Part shown: positions 16,938 to 26,334 of the stretch, one piece after another
Numbering within the stretch: the first letter of the stretch is position 1
Layout: the number at the start of each line of letters is the position of its first letter
NCBI RefSeq assembly: GCF_001053095.1
Contig: NZ_CGBP01000026.1
Span: forward strand, 1-60,753
From: Yersinia similis
GTDB taxonomy: Bacteria > Pseudomonadota > Gammaproteobacteria > Enterobacterales > Enterobacteriaceae
DNA length: 60,753 bases
Reading direction: 5' to 3'
Translations under genes and position numbers: made by a program
The notes under the pieces: generated by a model
Seen by the model: only the letters and a program-made list of their open reading frames with translations
Database searches by the model: none
Told to the model about the DNA's origin: nothing

Positions 16938-18129
16938 TACGGCTTACCCCTGCGCTAACCTGCTGTAGTTTCTGTTGTAATAGCGGTCGGAATTCCTGTG
17001 CGCCAGCGATACCCAATTGTTGGCCAGAAAGGATATTGCCTTCCTGAAGCTGCTGTTTAATCCCCAGTAATAACCAGTTTTGCAGGTTCTGAACCTTGAT
17101 TGATTCACGCATTAGGTTATCGTCCTCCATGTCTTGCAGGTCCGTCAGATAGTCGGTATTGGCGTACCGACGTCCAACTTCAAAGGACTCAAACTCCCGC
17201 TCAGACATGGAGTGGGTCCTCCGGGCTTCAGGAGAGGCGTTCTGGTCGAAATAGGCAGCGGCTGACGGTGTCAACAAGGCTTCTTTCAATACTTCTTTGG
17301 TCTGAGGATTGGGCTGGCTGGCCGCAATCATGGCCAACTGCGGTTGCGCGGCAGCGGACTGGATCCCCTTATGTTGGTTCATGATGCCGATATATTGTTG
17401 GCCAGAGGCGGTCTTAACCTCACCTTTGCTAAGCTGTTGGCCTGCAGAACGCTGTGAGGTATTTTTCATGTACATCATGGCGGCATCCGTTTGTTCTTGA
17501 GTGAATGTCATGTCGGGTGCCTTATCGGGTTTACCTGCACCGTAGAGAATTGACCGGATATCAGTATCCCCCCCAGGTAAATCAGAGACCTGCTGGCACA
17601 ATGCTGTCCCCCCGTAAGCCGCAAAATCTGAGGCGCTACAGTAGTTGGCGTGGATAGATGCAGACCGGAACTGCTCTTGTTCAAGCGGAACGGCCGGAGC
17701 GCTGACCGCGGTTTGAATAGCCTTGTTTGCTATTCCACTTCCCCCGGCTAATTGCCCTTCCATCGAGCGGGAACCGGCGGTCACTTGAGTTGCCATCCCC
17801 GAGGCTGAATCACTGCAAATACTGTCAGGAACGGAATAGCTACGCCGAGCGGTCTCCAGTCGCTCGGTTTTACGGGCAAACGTCTCATAATCACGCTGGG
17901 TTTTTGCGGTTTCCTCAATCATTGCCGCCAGTTTGTCACTGTTAGTATTGATGGCGGTCCCGATTTGAAACTGAGTGGCCGCGATATCCGCCAGGGTGGT
18001 ATTGATGGCCATCAGTTGTGGTCCAATGACTGTTTCTACGGGGATGCTGCTGGTAATTTCGACTGGCATGGCATAAGCCGCACCGGTGCTACACAGCGAG
18101 AATGCTGTGGCGATCAGTGTTTTTTTCAT
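16930..18129 (-). CDS. traW: TraW-like exported transfer protein (IncI type)
   Basis: A 399-residue protein with a signal peptide (MKKTLIATAFSLCSTGAAYA), long helical and glutamine-rich segments and four cysteines in the middle part. It matches R64-type TraW by size and by position between the TraU ATPase and TraX, and is unrelated to F TraW. A separate traV gene, present between traU and traW in R64, is missing: only 8 nt separate traU from traW. Periplasmic location is inferred from the signal peptide. Confidence 0.78.
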   Translation of the reverse strand: MKKTLIATAFSLCSTGAAYAMPVEITSSIPVETVIGPQLMAINTTLADIAATQFQIGTAINTNSDKLAAMIEETAKTQRDYETFARKTERLETARRSYSVPDSICSDSASGMATQVTAGSRSMEGQLAGGSGIANKAIQTAVSAPAVPLEQEQFRSASIHANYCSASDFAAYGGTALCQQVSDLPGGDTDIRSILYGAGKPDKAPDMTFTQEQTDAAMMYMKNTSQRSAGQQLSKGEVKTASGQQYIGIMNQHKGIQSAAAQPQLAMIAASQPNPQTKEVLKEALLTPSAAAYFDQNASPEARRTHSMSEREFESFEVGRRYANTDYLTDLQDMEDDNLMRESIKVQNLQNWLLLGIKQQLQEGNILSGQQLGIAGAQEFRPLLQQKLQQVSAGVSRNG

Positions 18130-18137
18130 GGGGTTCC

Positions 18138-21100
18138 TTACAAACGAAAGCCGCGTGAGGCAATAAGTTCGTCAGCCAGTCGGCGAATGATATTGGCGTG
18201 GTCGTTTTCCCCAGCCTGCTTTTGCCTCAGCTCAATGAGTTTTTCAGCACTGCCGGTAGGAAAGTTTTCTGCCAGGATTTCGCGAGCAGTACGGCCATCG
18301 AGCTGTTCATACATCAGGTTACGAAGTGCGCTGTCTTTAGGCGTTGAGTTAAGCGCCCAGAGTTCGCGGGGACCGACGGTGTTTTTGAGGATTTGGGCAA
18401 TACGGCCCACTTTGGTTTTAAATACCGCCAGAAAGCTGGTACCACTGCCATCCGCTGCAGCGCCTTTACTGCTGTTCATAAAACGCCGGATGGTGGCTGG
18501 AGGGACCTGAAAATGCTCTGTTAGGATCTTTGCGTCTTCCGGGCGAATACGCATTAGGTAAAGTGAGTTTGCGGATTTCAATAAGTTTTCGGGGAAATCA
18601 GACAAGTATTGCGATGACAAAACGGTACGAATTGCAAACTTACGTTGTTCACGGTCCTGTGTTTCCAGTGCACTGAAAATGAAAGGTACTTTCTGAGCAT
18701 TGTGCAGTTCGTCATAACCTTTGGTTTTGAGCTCCTGGTCCAGTTGCTCAATCCTCGCCAAATGGAAATCTTTGTAGTGCGGGTTAATTTTACTGATCAG
18801 TTCATCAGCGTATTGCGGCAGAATGTAATCTCCCGATGCCACCTGACCGGCAAACAAGTACATAATACCGGTTCGCAGATGGCCCTCATCGGAGTCATCC
18901 CCCATCACGTTGTTGAGGTCAATGGCCACGACCCGGGTATTCGGGTTTAAAGCAAACTGAGTGCGGCCTGATAGCATGCGGTACTCTGTCCCCGCTTGGG
19001 TTAAGCAGCGGGATATGTACTCCAGCAACGGTTCTTGTGAACCATCGCGATTAACCTTCCCGAAAGCACTGCGCACATCGTCATGATTGAGCCAAATTTG
19101 CAGGTCTGAGAGTTCGGGAACGGCCTGGTATTGTGCTTTCATCGCTTCTGCAATAAACCCCTTTTCAAACAGCATGTCGCGTACTTCATACCAGGAAAAT
19201 TCTTCCCATTCATGGTTTGAGTGTAGTGAGCGTAATCCGCTGCTGACGAGTGCAGTATCTACGCTTGGTACCCAAGATGGGGCATATCGAATAGGGCTCT
19301 TTTCGGCATTATTCCGGTAGGCTTCATCGATAACCCGCCCGAGGATCTGACGAGTATCCTTGGGATTGGGTGGATTTCCCTTGCTGGGGTCAATACACAG
19401 CGCATAGAGAATGTTTATTAACCAGGCACGCTCAGGTATCAAAGGATAACGAGCACCCAGTTGGATATCGAACGGATTACGGCAATAATGGGCATCATTT
19501 TGCAATACGATACCGACTGCTTCATCCTGGCGTTCTGGTGAAAGGCATTCACGGATCATCCGTATCAGCCCTTGTGCGCCGTAACCTTTATCTATCACAC
19601 TGAGGAATGGCAGGTGTGTTTGACCGTTAGTGATGACTACTTCGTTTAGTACGTTGATTAATACAGACTTACCGGAACCCGGTTCACCGGCTGCGATTTC
19701 AGTGTGTTTCTCTTGCAATGAACTCCCCAATCGGACGGGAAATAATTTACCGTCTAATGTCAACCAAACGACATTGGCATCGTTAGTCCAGGGTGTAGCA
19801 GGACGTTGCAGCGGTAGCATTGCCAGTGCAGCGGACAACGGAGGGAACAGCAAGTTGGCCCCTCCTGCAGTAGCCGCACCTACAATTGAATTTACCCATG
19901 CCCGTAAAGGATCACCAAACGTCCGTGTGACCTCACACACTCCCCATGACTGAAAGGCTTTCTGCAACATGGTGATGTTGCGCTTCACATCGGATTCGGT
20001 TTCTGCCCAGGTACTGGCGGAAATGGTCATCACACAGGTCGGGTCATTCTCATTGTTTTTGGCCAGCCATTCTACGGACTCATAGATAGGGCGAAGAGAG
20101 GAAATAACGGCCAAAAAACCGAGCGCGGTCCGTTTTTTCCCCAAGATCTCTTGCCCGCCAGGCATCAGGTCAAAACGTACTCTGAAGGGGACTTTACGGT
20201 TCACTTTATTAAACAGTTGGGTAAACGTCTCCGGCTTTTGTGGGCCAAGAGTGACCGCTAAACTGGTGTGCCACATGCCATCGATTTCAACCAGATTGCC
20301 CTGAGTGTTCGTTTCCTGAGAAAACAATTGATAATTCAGGTGGGGAGCTAGCAGGCCGGAGAAGTCGTCCCCTTTTGGGCTCCCATGGGGGAACAGCACA
20401 TCACCGGGTAAAAATGGACGCCAGTCAGATGCCGTGCCATTACGGTCAACTTCTTCCCGGATACTGAACCCGACTTCATGTGCGTCCATCAGGCGTAACA
20501 ACACGCCCTGACCATCAGTAGAAAAGTCACTTTGTATCTTACTGACCAGGGCATCGTGTCTCATTTTCAGGCCTTCGAGTCGATACAACTCTGGATTCTG
20601 GCCATAACGTGCAACGGGAGCCCCTTCAAGCTGTTTGTTCAGTCGCTTTTGGTCGCTCTTTAATTCGGCTCCCGGGAGAGAAATCAATCCGGTATAGACA
20701 ACCAGGAAGGCCCGTTCGCGAGCGGCGTAGGGCGTCAGTTTGTCGATTTTCTCTTGGATGATGTCGTCAATATCGATACCCAACCGACGTATAGCCCGGA
20801 ATTGTGGTGCAAACAGGCGGTTTAACTCTTCGCGTGCTTTACCTGGATCTCGCTCAAAGACAAAACTGAGTTTATGGCCCAATGTTTTGAACTCACTGGC
20901 AAGCGAGGTATGAAGGCGTGATATGTAGTGATTGAAAGAATAGGTGTTCTCTTTTTTCTCTGTTTCCGTGAGGGCATTCTGTTCGTCAAACTCACAAAAT
21001 GCGCCCTGAATTTCATACACGCTGGCGTAATCACCGGGGTGAGTGACAAAAATATATGGGGCTTGCAGTTCGGGTCGTAGAGCCCGATCTTCATCGGTTA

Positions 21101-21212
21101 AACCGAGGGTGGTCCGCAGGTCGCAATAGGCCGTAAAGTCACGGCCTAGCGTGTAGCGAGACGTGTTGGCAATGGCCGATTCAACCGCACTCAGGATTTT
21201 TTCAACGATCAT
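18138..21212 (-). CDS. traU: TraU, VirB4-like transfer ATPase (DotO/IcmB homologue)
   Basis: A 1024-residue ATPase from the ATG at 21212 (MIVEKILSAVESAIAN). Walker A is at about residue 510 (GEPGSGKSVLINVLNE) and the C-terminal half carries conserved segments such as VAIDLNNVMGDDSDEG and PFIFSALETQDREQRKF. Length and order match R64 TraU and Legionella DotO, the cytoplasmic energiser of the type IVB channel. The in-frame start at 21290 lies inside traT and is rejected. The start is 1 nt beyond the traT stop, so coupling is likely. Confidence 0.93.
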   Translation of the reverse strand: MIVEKILSAVESAIANTSRYTLGRDFTAYCDLRTTLGLTDEDRALRPELQAPYIFVTHPGDYASVYEIQGAFCEFDEQNALTETEKKENTYSFNHYISRLHTSLASEFKTLGHKLSFVFERDPGKAREELNRLFAPQFRAIRRLGIDIDDIIQEKIDKLTPYAARERAFLVVYTGLISLPGAELKSDQKRLNKQLEGAPVARYGQNPELYRLEGLKMRHDALVSKIQSDFSTDGQGVLLRLMDAHEVGFSIREEVDRNGTASDWRPFLPGDVLFPHGSPKGDDFSGLLAPHLNYQLFSQETNTQGNLVEIDGMWHTSLAVTLGPQKPETFTQLFNKVNRKVPFRVRFDLMPGGQEILGKKRTALGFLAVISSLRPIYESVEWLAKNNENDPTCVMTISASTWAETESDVKRNITMLQKAFQSWGVCEVTRTFGDPLRAWVNSIVGAATAGGANLLFPPLSAALAMLPLQRPATPWTNDANVVWLTLDGKLFPVRLGSSLQEKHTEIAAGEPGSGKSVLINVLNEVVITNGQTHLPFLSVIDKGYGAQGLIRMIRECLSPERQDEAVGIVLQNDAHYCRNPFDIQLGARYPLIPERAWLINILYALCIDPSKGNPPNPKDTRQILGRVIDEAYRNNAEKSPIRYAPSWVPSVDTALVSSGLRSLHSNHEWEEFSWYEVRDMLFEKGFIAEAMKAQYQAVPELSDLQIWLNHDDVRSAFGKVNRDGSQEPLLEYISRCLTQAGTEYRMLSGRTQFALNPNTRVVAIDLNNVMGDDSDEGHLRTGIMYLFAGQVASGDYILPQYADELISKINPHYKDFHLARIEQLDQELKTKGYDELHNAQKVPFIFSALETQDREQRKFAIRTVLSSQYLSDFPENLLKSANSLYLMRIRPEDAKILTEHFQVPPATIRRFMNSSKGAAADGSGTSFLAVFKTKVGRIAQILKNTVGPRELWALNSTPKDSALRNLMYEQLDGRTAREILAENFPTGSAEKLIELRQKQAGENDHANIIRRLADELIASRGFRL

Positions 21213-21213
21213 A

Positions 21214-21831
21214 TTATTTGTCCTTTGCCAGATGCTTTTGGTACAAAACGGTCCAACTGGCGGTGTCTGATTCAGGTTTATTGCCAGCAAAGATGCCCTT
21301 TCCTGTGAGTTTTTTGGGATTAAGGATAAGGGCCAGATGACGCCAACGAGCTTGTAATTCAGAACGTTGCTCTTTATCTACTTGCAACAAAGCTTCTCCA
21401 AACTCACCGGGATGGGATGTTCCCCAAAAACGTTCGACTTCTTTTTTATGGGTTCCCAGCCAGTTGATGACGGCTTTTGCCTCTTCCTGATAGACAGCGT
21501 CACCCGATTGCAGTGCATGAACAGCGGCTCGCTGAAGATGGTTTACATCTTCTGGCCGCAACTCAGGTAAATAAACGATATGCCCGGCATCTGCATCCAG
21601 ACCCCCGATGTTCTGCCAGGCTTCACAAAGGGGGTCGACAACACTCAGATTGTTGGTGCTGTGATTGAGTGGATTGTTATCGACAAAGAACAAACGGTTA
21701 TTTTTTGAGGTATAACCGCAGAATTCACAGTGGTGGTGACTGTTTTCTTGTGCCTGTCGGCGCAGTGAGGACGAGATTTTTTTAATCGGCTCCTGTCCCC
21801 AGGTTTGCTGCAAAATAGAAAAAACGAGCAT
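21214..21831 (-). CDS. traT: TraT (DotN/IcmJ homologue), zinc-containing adaptor
   Basis: The 205-residue product from the ATG at 21831 (GGGAGA ribosome-binding site) starts MLVFSILQQTWGQEPIKKI, like DotN/IcmJ and R64 TraT. It has the family CxxC (HHHCEFCGYTS) and a later cysteine in VVDPLCEAWQNIG that together form the zinc site of an HNH-like fold. In Legionella DotN belongs to the DotL coupling complex. It is not the F-type TraT surface-exclusion lipoprotein. The frame extends to 21873 but without a ribosome-binding site. Confidence 0.88.
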   Translation of the reverse strand: MLVFSILQQTWGQEPIKKISSSLRRQAQENSHHHCEFCGYTSKNNRLFFVDNNPLNHSTNNLSVVDPLCEAWQNIGGLDADAGHIVYLPELRPEDVNHLQRAAVHALQSGDAVYQEEAKAVINWLGTHKKEVERFWGTSHPGEFGEALLQVDKEQRSELQARWRHLALILNPKKLTGKGIFAGNKPESDTASWTVLYQKHLAKDK

Positions 21832-21916
21832 AAGTCTCCCAGACAATTGTTGGTTTAGGTGACGTTGTAACAATGAGCGGTGAGCTTATTGAGGCGGGGT
21901 GTCAGTGCTGATAGGT

Positions 21917-22060
21917 TTATTGGATAAACAGATGACGGCTCTGACCGCCAGAATGCAAAATTCCCATGATAAGAAAGGTGGCCACAATCCCAGCAGGGAT
22001 GATGACTAAACAAACAAAAGCCTGGGTTATAGAAAGCCAGGCTATCGCTAAAAAACGCAT
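21917..22060 (-). CDS. Small single-pass membrane peptide in the TraS position
   Basis: A 47-residue ORF from the ATG at 22060, with GGAG about 10 nt upstream, encodes MRFLAIAWLSITQAFVCLV followed by more hydrophobic residues to about position 34, then a short polar tail. It fits the gap between traR and traT, where R64 has the small gene traS. It is on the operon strand and the gap has no other ORF. Sequence homology to TraS cannot be judged by eye; the membrane character is clear. Confidence 0.55.
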   Translation of the reverse strand: MRFLAIAWLSITQAFVCLVIIPAGIVATFLIMGILHSGGQSRHLFIQ

Positions 22061-22120
22061 GGTTAGGACTCCAGATTAATCATCTCAAACCCCGCACTGA
22101 TTTGTACGGGGCATTTATCA

Positions 22121-22516
22121 TCAGCCGACACTGACCGGCTGGAGACCGGCCTGGCTTTGGCCACGCTTAATGAACTGGTCCAGAGCGATAAGGATGCAAC
22201 CAATGCCAATTGAAATAGCAATGTGAGAGCCTTTGACATGCGGGTCATTCTTTTTACGGGCCCATAAAGCAATCCCGACGAGTACACACCCTATACCGGC
22301 CACCTGAGCCGCCTTCATCAGTCCGGGCTTAACGCTATAGATACCGTCAGTCATGCTATTGATCATGCCCGCAATATCATCATCAGCGGTCGCTGCCTGG
22401 GCGGTACATAACGTCACAATAAACACCAAACCCTGAACCATTTTGCGGCCTGTGCGCTCAGCGGCCAGACAGAGGCGAGTACAGATAAACAATGAAATGT
22501 GGTTAAGAACGTGCAT
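22121..22516 (-). CDS. traR: TraR (DotP/IcmD-like) membrane protein
   Basis: A 131-residue protein from the ATG at 22516 (MHVLNHISLFICTRL), with a signal-like segment ending near TAQAATA and two membrane segments separated by WARKKNDPHVKGS. This pattern, a short periplasmic piece between a cleaved signal and a pair of C-terminal membrane helices with a glycine-rich centre, matches IcmD/DotP and R64 TraR. The frame upstream to 22558 adds hydrophobic residues without a ribosome-binding site. Confidence 0.78.
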   Translation of the reverse strand: MHVLNHISLFICTRLCLAAERTGRKMVQGLVFIVTLCTAQAATADDDIAGMINSMTDGIYSVKPGLMKAAQVAGIGCVLVGIALWARKKNDPHVKGSHIAISIGIGCILIALDQFIKRGQSQAGLQPVSVG

Positions 22517-22656
22517 AAAAACTCCTGATTTAAGAAAAATAAACATGAAAAACAACAACGGCGATGCGTAGGATTTTTGTTAAATCCTGATGTTACGCAC
22601 GGGGAAAGTGGTCAGAATGAACTGCGTGTTAAGAGGCGAGTTGTGTTAACCCCGTA

Positions 22657-23196
22657 TTACCAGGCGATTTTAACGGTATTCTGAAGTGCAGAAAGGAAGT
22701 AGGGATTACAGAGAAGTAAGATCCCTATCAATGCTTTGACGACGCCAGTAGAAACATCTTCACCTGCACTTAGCCCTGTATGGCCATCTATCAGCGAACG
22801 TTTGATCCGCTGTACCCCTTGATAGAAGTAAATTGCCCCCACGACTTGTAACAGCGTTAATACGGCGTTGATCGCCTCAGCTGCTGCCCCGTATTTTGCG
22901 GTGGATGCATAGGTAATCGCATCAAAAGTGACATCACCGAATCCCAGTTGGTGTGCGGTCGCGTTCATCATCTGTTTGAGTGCAATGAGCCCACCGCACA
23001 AAATAAGGAATGCCACAATCTTGCCCAGACTGGTATCCGAGCCGGTCATGTGGTTTTTGGGGCGAGTAACACGTACCAGATACAAGATAGCGCTGACTAT
23101 CCCCATGATCAGGGCTAACGCCATGATGAACTTGATGCCGGATTGCGTGAGATTATTGGCCAGATTGACCAACATCTGTATCAGGTCATTATTCAT
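22657..23196 (-). CDS. traQ: TraQ (DotE/IcmC-like) membrane protein
   Basis: A 179-residue protein from the ATG at 23196 (MNNDLIQMLVNLANNLTQ) with four hydrophobic segments near residues 20-42, 60-80, 110-130 and 155-175. Position between traP and traR and size match R64 TraQ, a homologue of IcmC/DotE and DotV, inner-membrane proteins of unclear mechanism. The longer frame to 23256 overlaps the 3' end of traP and is rejected. Confidence 0.78.
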   Translation of the reverse strand: MNNDLIQMLVNLANNLTQSGIKFIMALALIMGIVSAILYLVRVTRPKNHMTGSDTSLGKIVAFLILCGGLIALKQMMNATAHQLGFGDVTFDAITYASTAKYGAAAEAINAVLTLLQVVGAIYFYQGVQRIKRSLIDGHTGLSAGEDVSTGVVKALIGILLLCNPYFLSALQNTVKIAW

Positions 23197-23206
23197 ACTG
23201 CCCCTC

Positions 23207-24007
23207 TCAGCGGATAATGCCGGCAGAGGTCTCAATCTGGCGCTTATCCGAATCAATCCTTTTGATCAGCACGTTACCCAGAGTATCGCCCTCACGAACG
23301 GCATAGGTGCTGCCTTGATGGGAAACCCACGCCATCCCTTGCCATAAAGTATTGATGCTGTAGCCCGATGTGCTGACCCGAGGTGTGCTCCGTGCCACAC
23401 TTTTGGTTACTGTGGGTGTGGATGTTACGCTGGCTTTTGCCTGTGTGGCAGGCTGGGAACGAACACTTTCCAGTCGAATAGCCATATCGCCGAGTTGTTG
23501 CGCCAAGACTTTAACCTGCTTATCTGACGCATCCAGTCGGTCGGATATTGCCTGTATGGCCTCGCGGTTCTCTTCAGCATAAACGCGACGGGATTCAAGA
23601 ACCGCTGCCATGTCTTTTTTAAAGCTGGTCAATGGGTCAGAAAATACAGAACTGCTGCGAACAGGCATGTCGGGTGAGGTATTGCCCTGGTAGGCTGATG
23701 ACCACTCCGTTTGGTTCACCGGCTCCGGTGACGATTTTCTTTCGACAAACTGAGGCGCGGCTCCAGTGTCCTGACTTTGAGGCCAGACAATGTAAATTCC
23801 CCCTAATAGAATGAAAATGGCCAATCCGATGCATTCTACTTTTCCCAGACCAAACCAGCGCTTAGGGGGAGTTTCCTCCAACACCACGGAAGCTGCCTCG
23901 TCGTCTGAATCGGGGGCATCATTGTAAAGCGTGTCATCGTTTTCCCCATTATCGGGATGTATCTCGGGGGCGTTGAGACCAAAGATATCCGGTTTTTCCT
24001 GCTTCAT
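23207..24007 (-). CDS. traP: TraP-like transfer protein (DotF/IcmG position)
   Basis: A 266-residue bitopic protein from the ATG at 24007. An acidic N-terminal cytoplasmic part (EIHPDNGENDDTLYNDAPDSDDE) is followed by one membrane helix (CIGLAIFILLGGIYIVW, about 58-74), a coiled-coil-like region (ESRRVYAEENREAIQAISDRLD) and a small C-terminal domain (VREGDTLGNVLIKRI). The arrangement is that of R64 TraP, placed where DotF/IcmG stands in Dot/Icm systems. It overlaps neighbours slightly, within the operon. Confidence 0.78.
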   Translation of the reverse strand: MKQEKPDIFGLNAPEIHPDNGENDDTLYNDAPDSDDEAASVVLEETPPKRWFGLGKVECIGLAIFILLGGIYIVWPQSQDTGAAPQFVERKSSPEPVNQTEWSSAYQGNTSPDMPVRSSSVFSDPLTSFKKDMAAVLESRRVYAEENREAIQAISDRLDASDKQVKVLAQQLGDMAIRLESVRSQPATQAKASVTSTPTVTKSVARSTPRVSTSGYSINTLWQGMAWVSHQGSTYAVREGDTLGNVLIKRIDSDKRQIETSAGIIR

Positions 24008-24023
24008 TGTGTGGTCCTTCTGA

Positions 24024-25343
24024 TTAACGATTGTCATAGCGCGGGGTGTACGGGCTCGGTGTTCTATTCAAGGTTGTTGGCTGCGCTGTTACCGGGGGCG
24101 ACTGGGATGTGAGTTGGCGTGGTTGTGCCTGGGTTTGTTGCTGAATTTTTTGTTGGCCACTTTTGCTGCGAATATTATCACTCTGATAAACTCCGCCAAT
24201 AAACTGGATAGCAATAACCTGATTGGGCTCAACAGTGGCTTGTTTTACCGGTAAACGGGCAGCATCACTGGCCATTACCTGGCCTGCCTGACTTCCGATC
24301 CCGCCTACAATCGTACCGGCAACCGCTGAACCATTGGGAGTACCGGTACTGGTTTGAATAATCCCCCCTTGAGGGGTAATGATGTTTTGTGAATTAGCCT
24401 GCTCATAAAGCTGACCCGTGCGGCCGATCCCCATCGCCAGCGCGGGTAAAATAATGCGTGAAAAATAGCGATTATTGACGTTACTGGCGACCGAGGATTG
24501 AAGCGTTTCATCGCTCAACGCATAGGCGTCGACCGTGTAGGTTTCGCCACCCCAGGCCATCCGGGTGAAGTGAATATTCACGCCGTCTCCCGCCAACTGA
24601 ACGCTACTGGCATGCAACATTGCGCCCGCATACGGCCCAGCTGGGATGCGGGCGATAACTTGTGATCCCGGGTTATCGGAGTCGACAGCTGTTTCAATCA
24701 CCCCCGGCGTTCGGGTATAAGGCGGTATCAGCTGGATATCAGGCATATTGCTGTCATCGAAGGATTGCCGGGAGGGAGCTGTGGGTGATGAGAGGCTTGA
24801 GGTCCACTGTGAAAATGCCCCCGATTGCCCCTCACCAGCAGCTCCCTCATTGCCTCCTGCCGCTGATGCCAGTTGAAACCCTACAGGGGACCAGTGTGAG
24901 TTCAACTCTTTTAGCAGTGAGTCGATGGCTTTCTTGCGGTTCTCACTGAAGGCGGGAACTTGTTGCTGTACTTGTGCCGCGCCAGCCGTCGTTGCCGGTG
25001 GCGTTTGATTCAGTATGACCGATTGCGGGGTGGTCAGTGTTTTGGCCCCAGCCCCTTCAGAGCCTTGACGGATTTGAGCAACAAAACTCTTCCCCTCCTG
25101 ACGAGCTTTTGCTGCTTTTTCTGTGTTGTATTTCTCCAATAATTCCCGATATTCCGGGCTTTCTGTTGTTGTTCGCCCCGCATTGGTTGCCACTTTATTT
25201 ATGTCATAAACAGACCGGGCTACGGGAGGGGAGTTTAACCAGCTGTAACCCAGATAAATCACACATAACGCGGTGATAACGCCGGTACCGATGATCGCAA
25301 CAGATTTACGCGTATCACTGGCAGCCTCTTTTTCAATGATCAT
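24024..25343 (-). CDS. traO: TraO (DotG/IcmE homologue, VirB10-like channel core)
   Basis: A 439-residue protein with one N-terminal membrane segment (VAIIGTGVITALCVIYLGYSW, about 15-35), a Gln/Ala-rich linker and a C-terminal VirB10-like beta domain with IPAGPYAGAMLHASSVQLAG and VEPNQVIAIQFIGGVY. This matches DotG/IcmE, the protein that spans the envelope in the type IVB core complex. Legionella DotG has long pentapeptide repeats, which are absent here, as in R64 TraO. The 3' end overlaps the traP start region. Confidence 0.9.
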   Translation of the reverse strand: MIIEKEAASDTRKSVAIIGTGVITALCVIYLGYSWLNSPPVARSVYDINKVATNAGRTTTESPEYRELLEKYNTEKAAKARQEGKSFVAQIRQGSEGAGAKTLTTPQSVILNQTPPATTAGAAQVQQQVPAFSENRKKAIDSLLKELNSHWSPVGFQLASAAGGNEGAAGEGQSGAFSQWTSSLSSPTAPSRQSFDDSNMPDIQLIPPYTRTPGVIETAVDSDNPGSQVIARIPAGPYAGAMLHASSVQLAGDGVNIHFTRMAWGGETYTVDAYALSDETLQSSVASNVNNRYFSRIILPALAMGIGRTGQLYEQANSQNIITPQGGIIQTSTGTPNGSAVAGTIVGGIGSQAGQVMASDAARLPVKQATVEPNQVIAIQFIGGVYQSDNIRSKSGQQKIQQQTQAQPRQLTSQSPPVTAQPTTLNRTPSPYTPRYDNR

Positions 25344-25346
25344 TGT

Positions 25347-26321
25347 TTACTCCAAATGGATGGTCAAAGACTCAGTGCGGCCCATGACAGAGAAGCTGAC
25401 ATAGGGTGTTAAGGGGAGTTTCCAGAGATAAGTGCCATCAATAGAGGATTGGGTCTCCTCAAACTCATCACGGATCTCACTCCTAGAACGGATATAAAGG
25501 TCATCACCCAATTGCCAGACGGTGGTTGCTGCCACATTGCCGGTGGTTTTTAGTCGTTTAGCGTCTTTAGGGGGAATACCGTCTAAAAATGACTGTAATA
25601 CTGTGTTGTAGATACCAATTTTTGTCTCAGGTTGAGCCATGGCTTTAGCATCAGGTCCCCGCATTGGAATGCGCAGGTCCAGACGACTGTCCATAATCTG
25701 TGATGTTGATTTGTCGTCGGGTTCACCACTGGCCAGATTTACCACGACCGGCACCGACAAACCTTCCAAGTAAACAGTGACATTGCCGGTGTCATATCGG
25801 CGCATTGCCTGCACAGTCATGATGGCGCTCCCGGCGATGTACTCCACTTGAAAACCGGCACTGTTGGAGTTGTAAGGTGGCGCACCCAATTTCCAGGGGG
25901 CACCGGTACTGTCGGAGAAAGTGACACTGCTGCTCTGATTCATGGCGGTTCGCAGAATAGGAATACTGGATCCGGGAGACAGATTCACGGTTAGCGAACT
26001 GATACGCGGGACCGCAACTGTGGGCTGATAAGCTCGGCCACGACTGGCATCATCGGCTGATCTGTTGAGCTGTTTTATTTCCTCCCCCGTGAGAGGTGTC
26101 GCTTGATCTTGTGCATAACTGAGCGCCGCTGATGGTGTAGGCAACGGTGATTTTGCCTGTGGTTCTTGAATGGGCGATGGTGCGGTAATGGCGGGCGCGA
26201 TGGCGGTTGGTGCAGCGGGCTTATGTGCTGAGGTGGCAGGTTGCCAGCCTCCAGGGCTATCAGCGGCAAAGGACTGACCTGCAGACAAGCAGGCAAGTAA
26301 GCAAATGTGGAGAGTTTTCAT
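25347..26321 (-). CDS. traN: TraN (DotH/IcmK homologue, outer-membrane core component)
   Basis: A 324-residue exported protein (signal MKTLHICLLACLSAGQSFA) with an Ala/Pro-rich stretch to about residue 70 and a conserved C-terminal domain (FSDSTGAPWKLGAPPYN, YLEGLSVPVVVNLASG, DLRIPMRGPDAKA). These segments match DotH/IcmK and R64 TraN, which ring the outer-membrane core with DotC and DotD. No lipobox is seen, as expected for DotH. Placement between traM and traO is canonical. Confidence 0.9.
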   Translation of the reverse strand: MKTLHICLLACLSAGQSFAADSPGGWQPATSAHKPAAPTAIAPAITAPSPIQEPQAKSPLPTPSAALSYAQDQATPLTGEEIKQLNRSADDASRGRAYQPTVAVPRISSLTVNLSPGSSIPILRTAMNQSSSVTFSDSTGAPWKLGAPPYNSNSAGFQVEYIAGSAIMTVQAMRRYDTGNVTVYLEGLSVPVVVNLASGEPDDKSTSQIMDSRLDLRIPMRGPDAKAMAQPETKIGIYNTVLQSFLDGIPPKDAKRLKTTGNVAATTVWQLGDDLYIRSRSEIRDEFEETQSSIDGTYLWKLPLTPYVSFSVMGRTESLTIHLE

Positions 26322-26334
26322 GGTTTATATCCCA

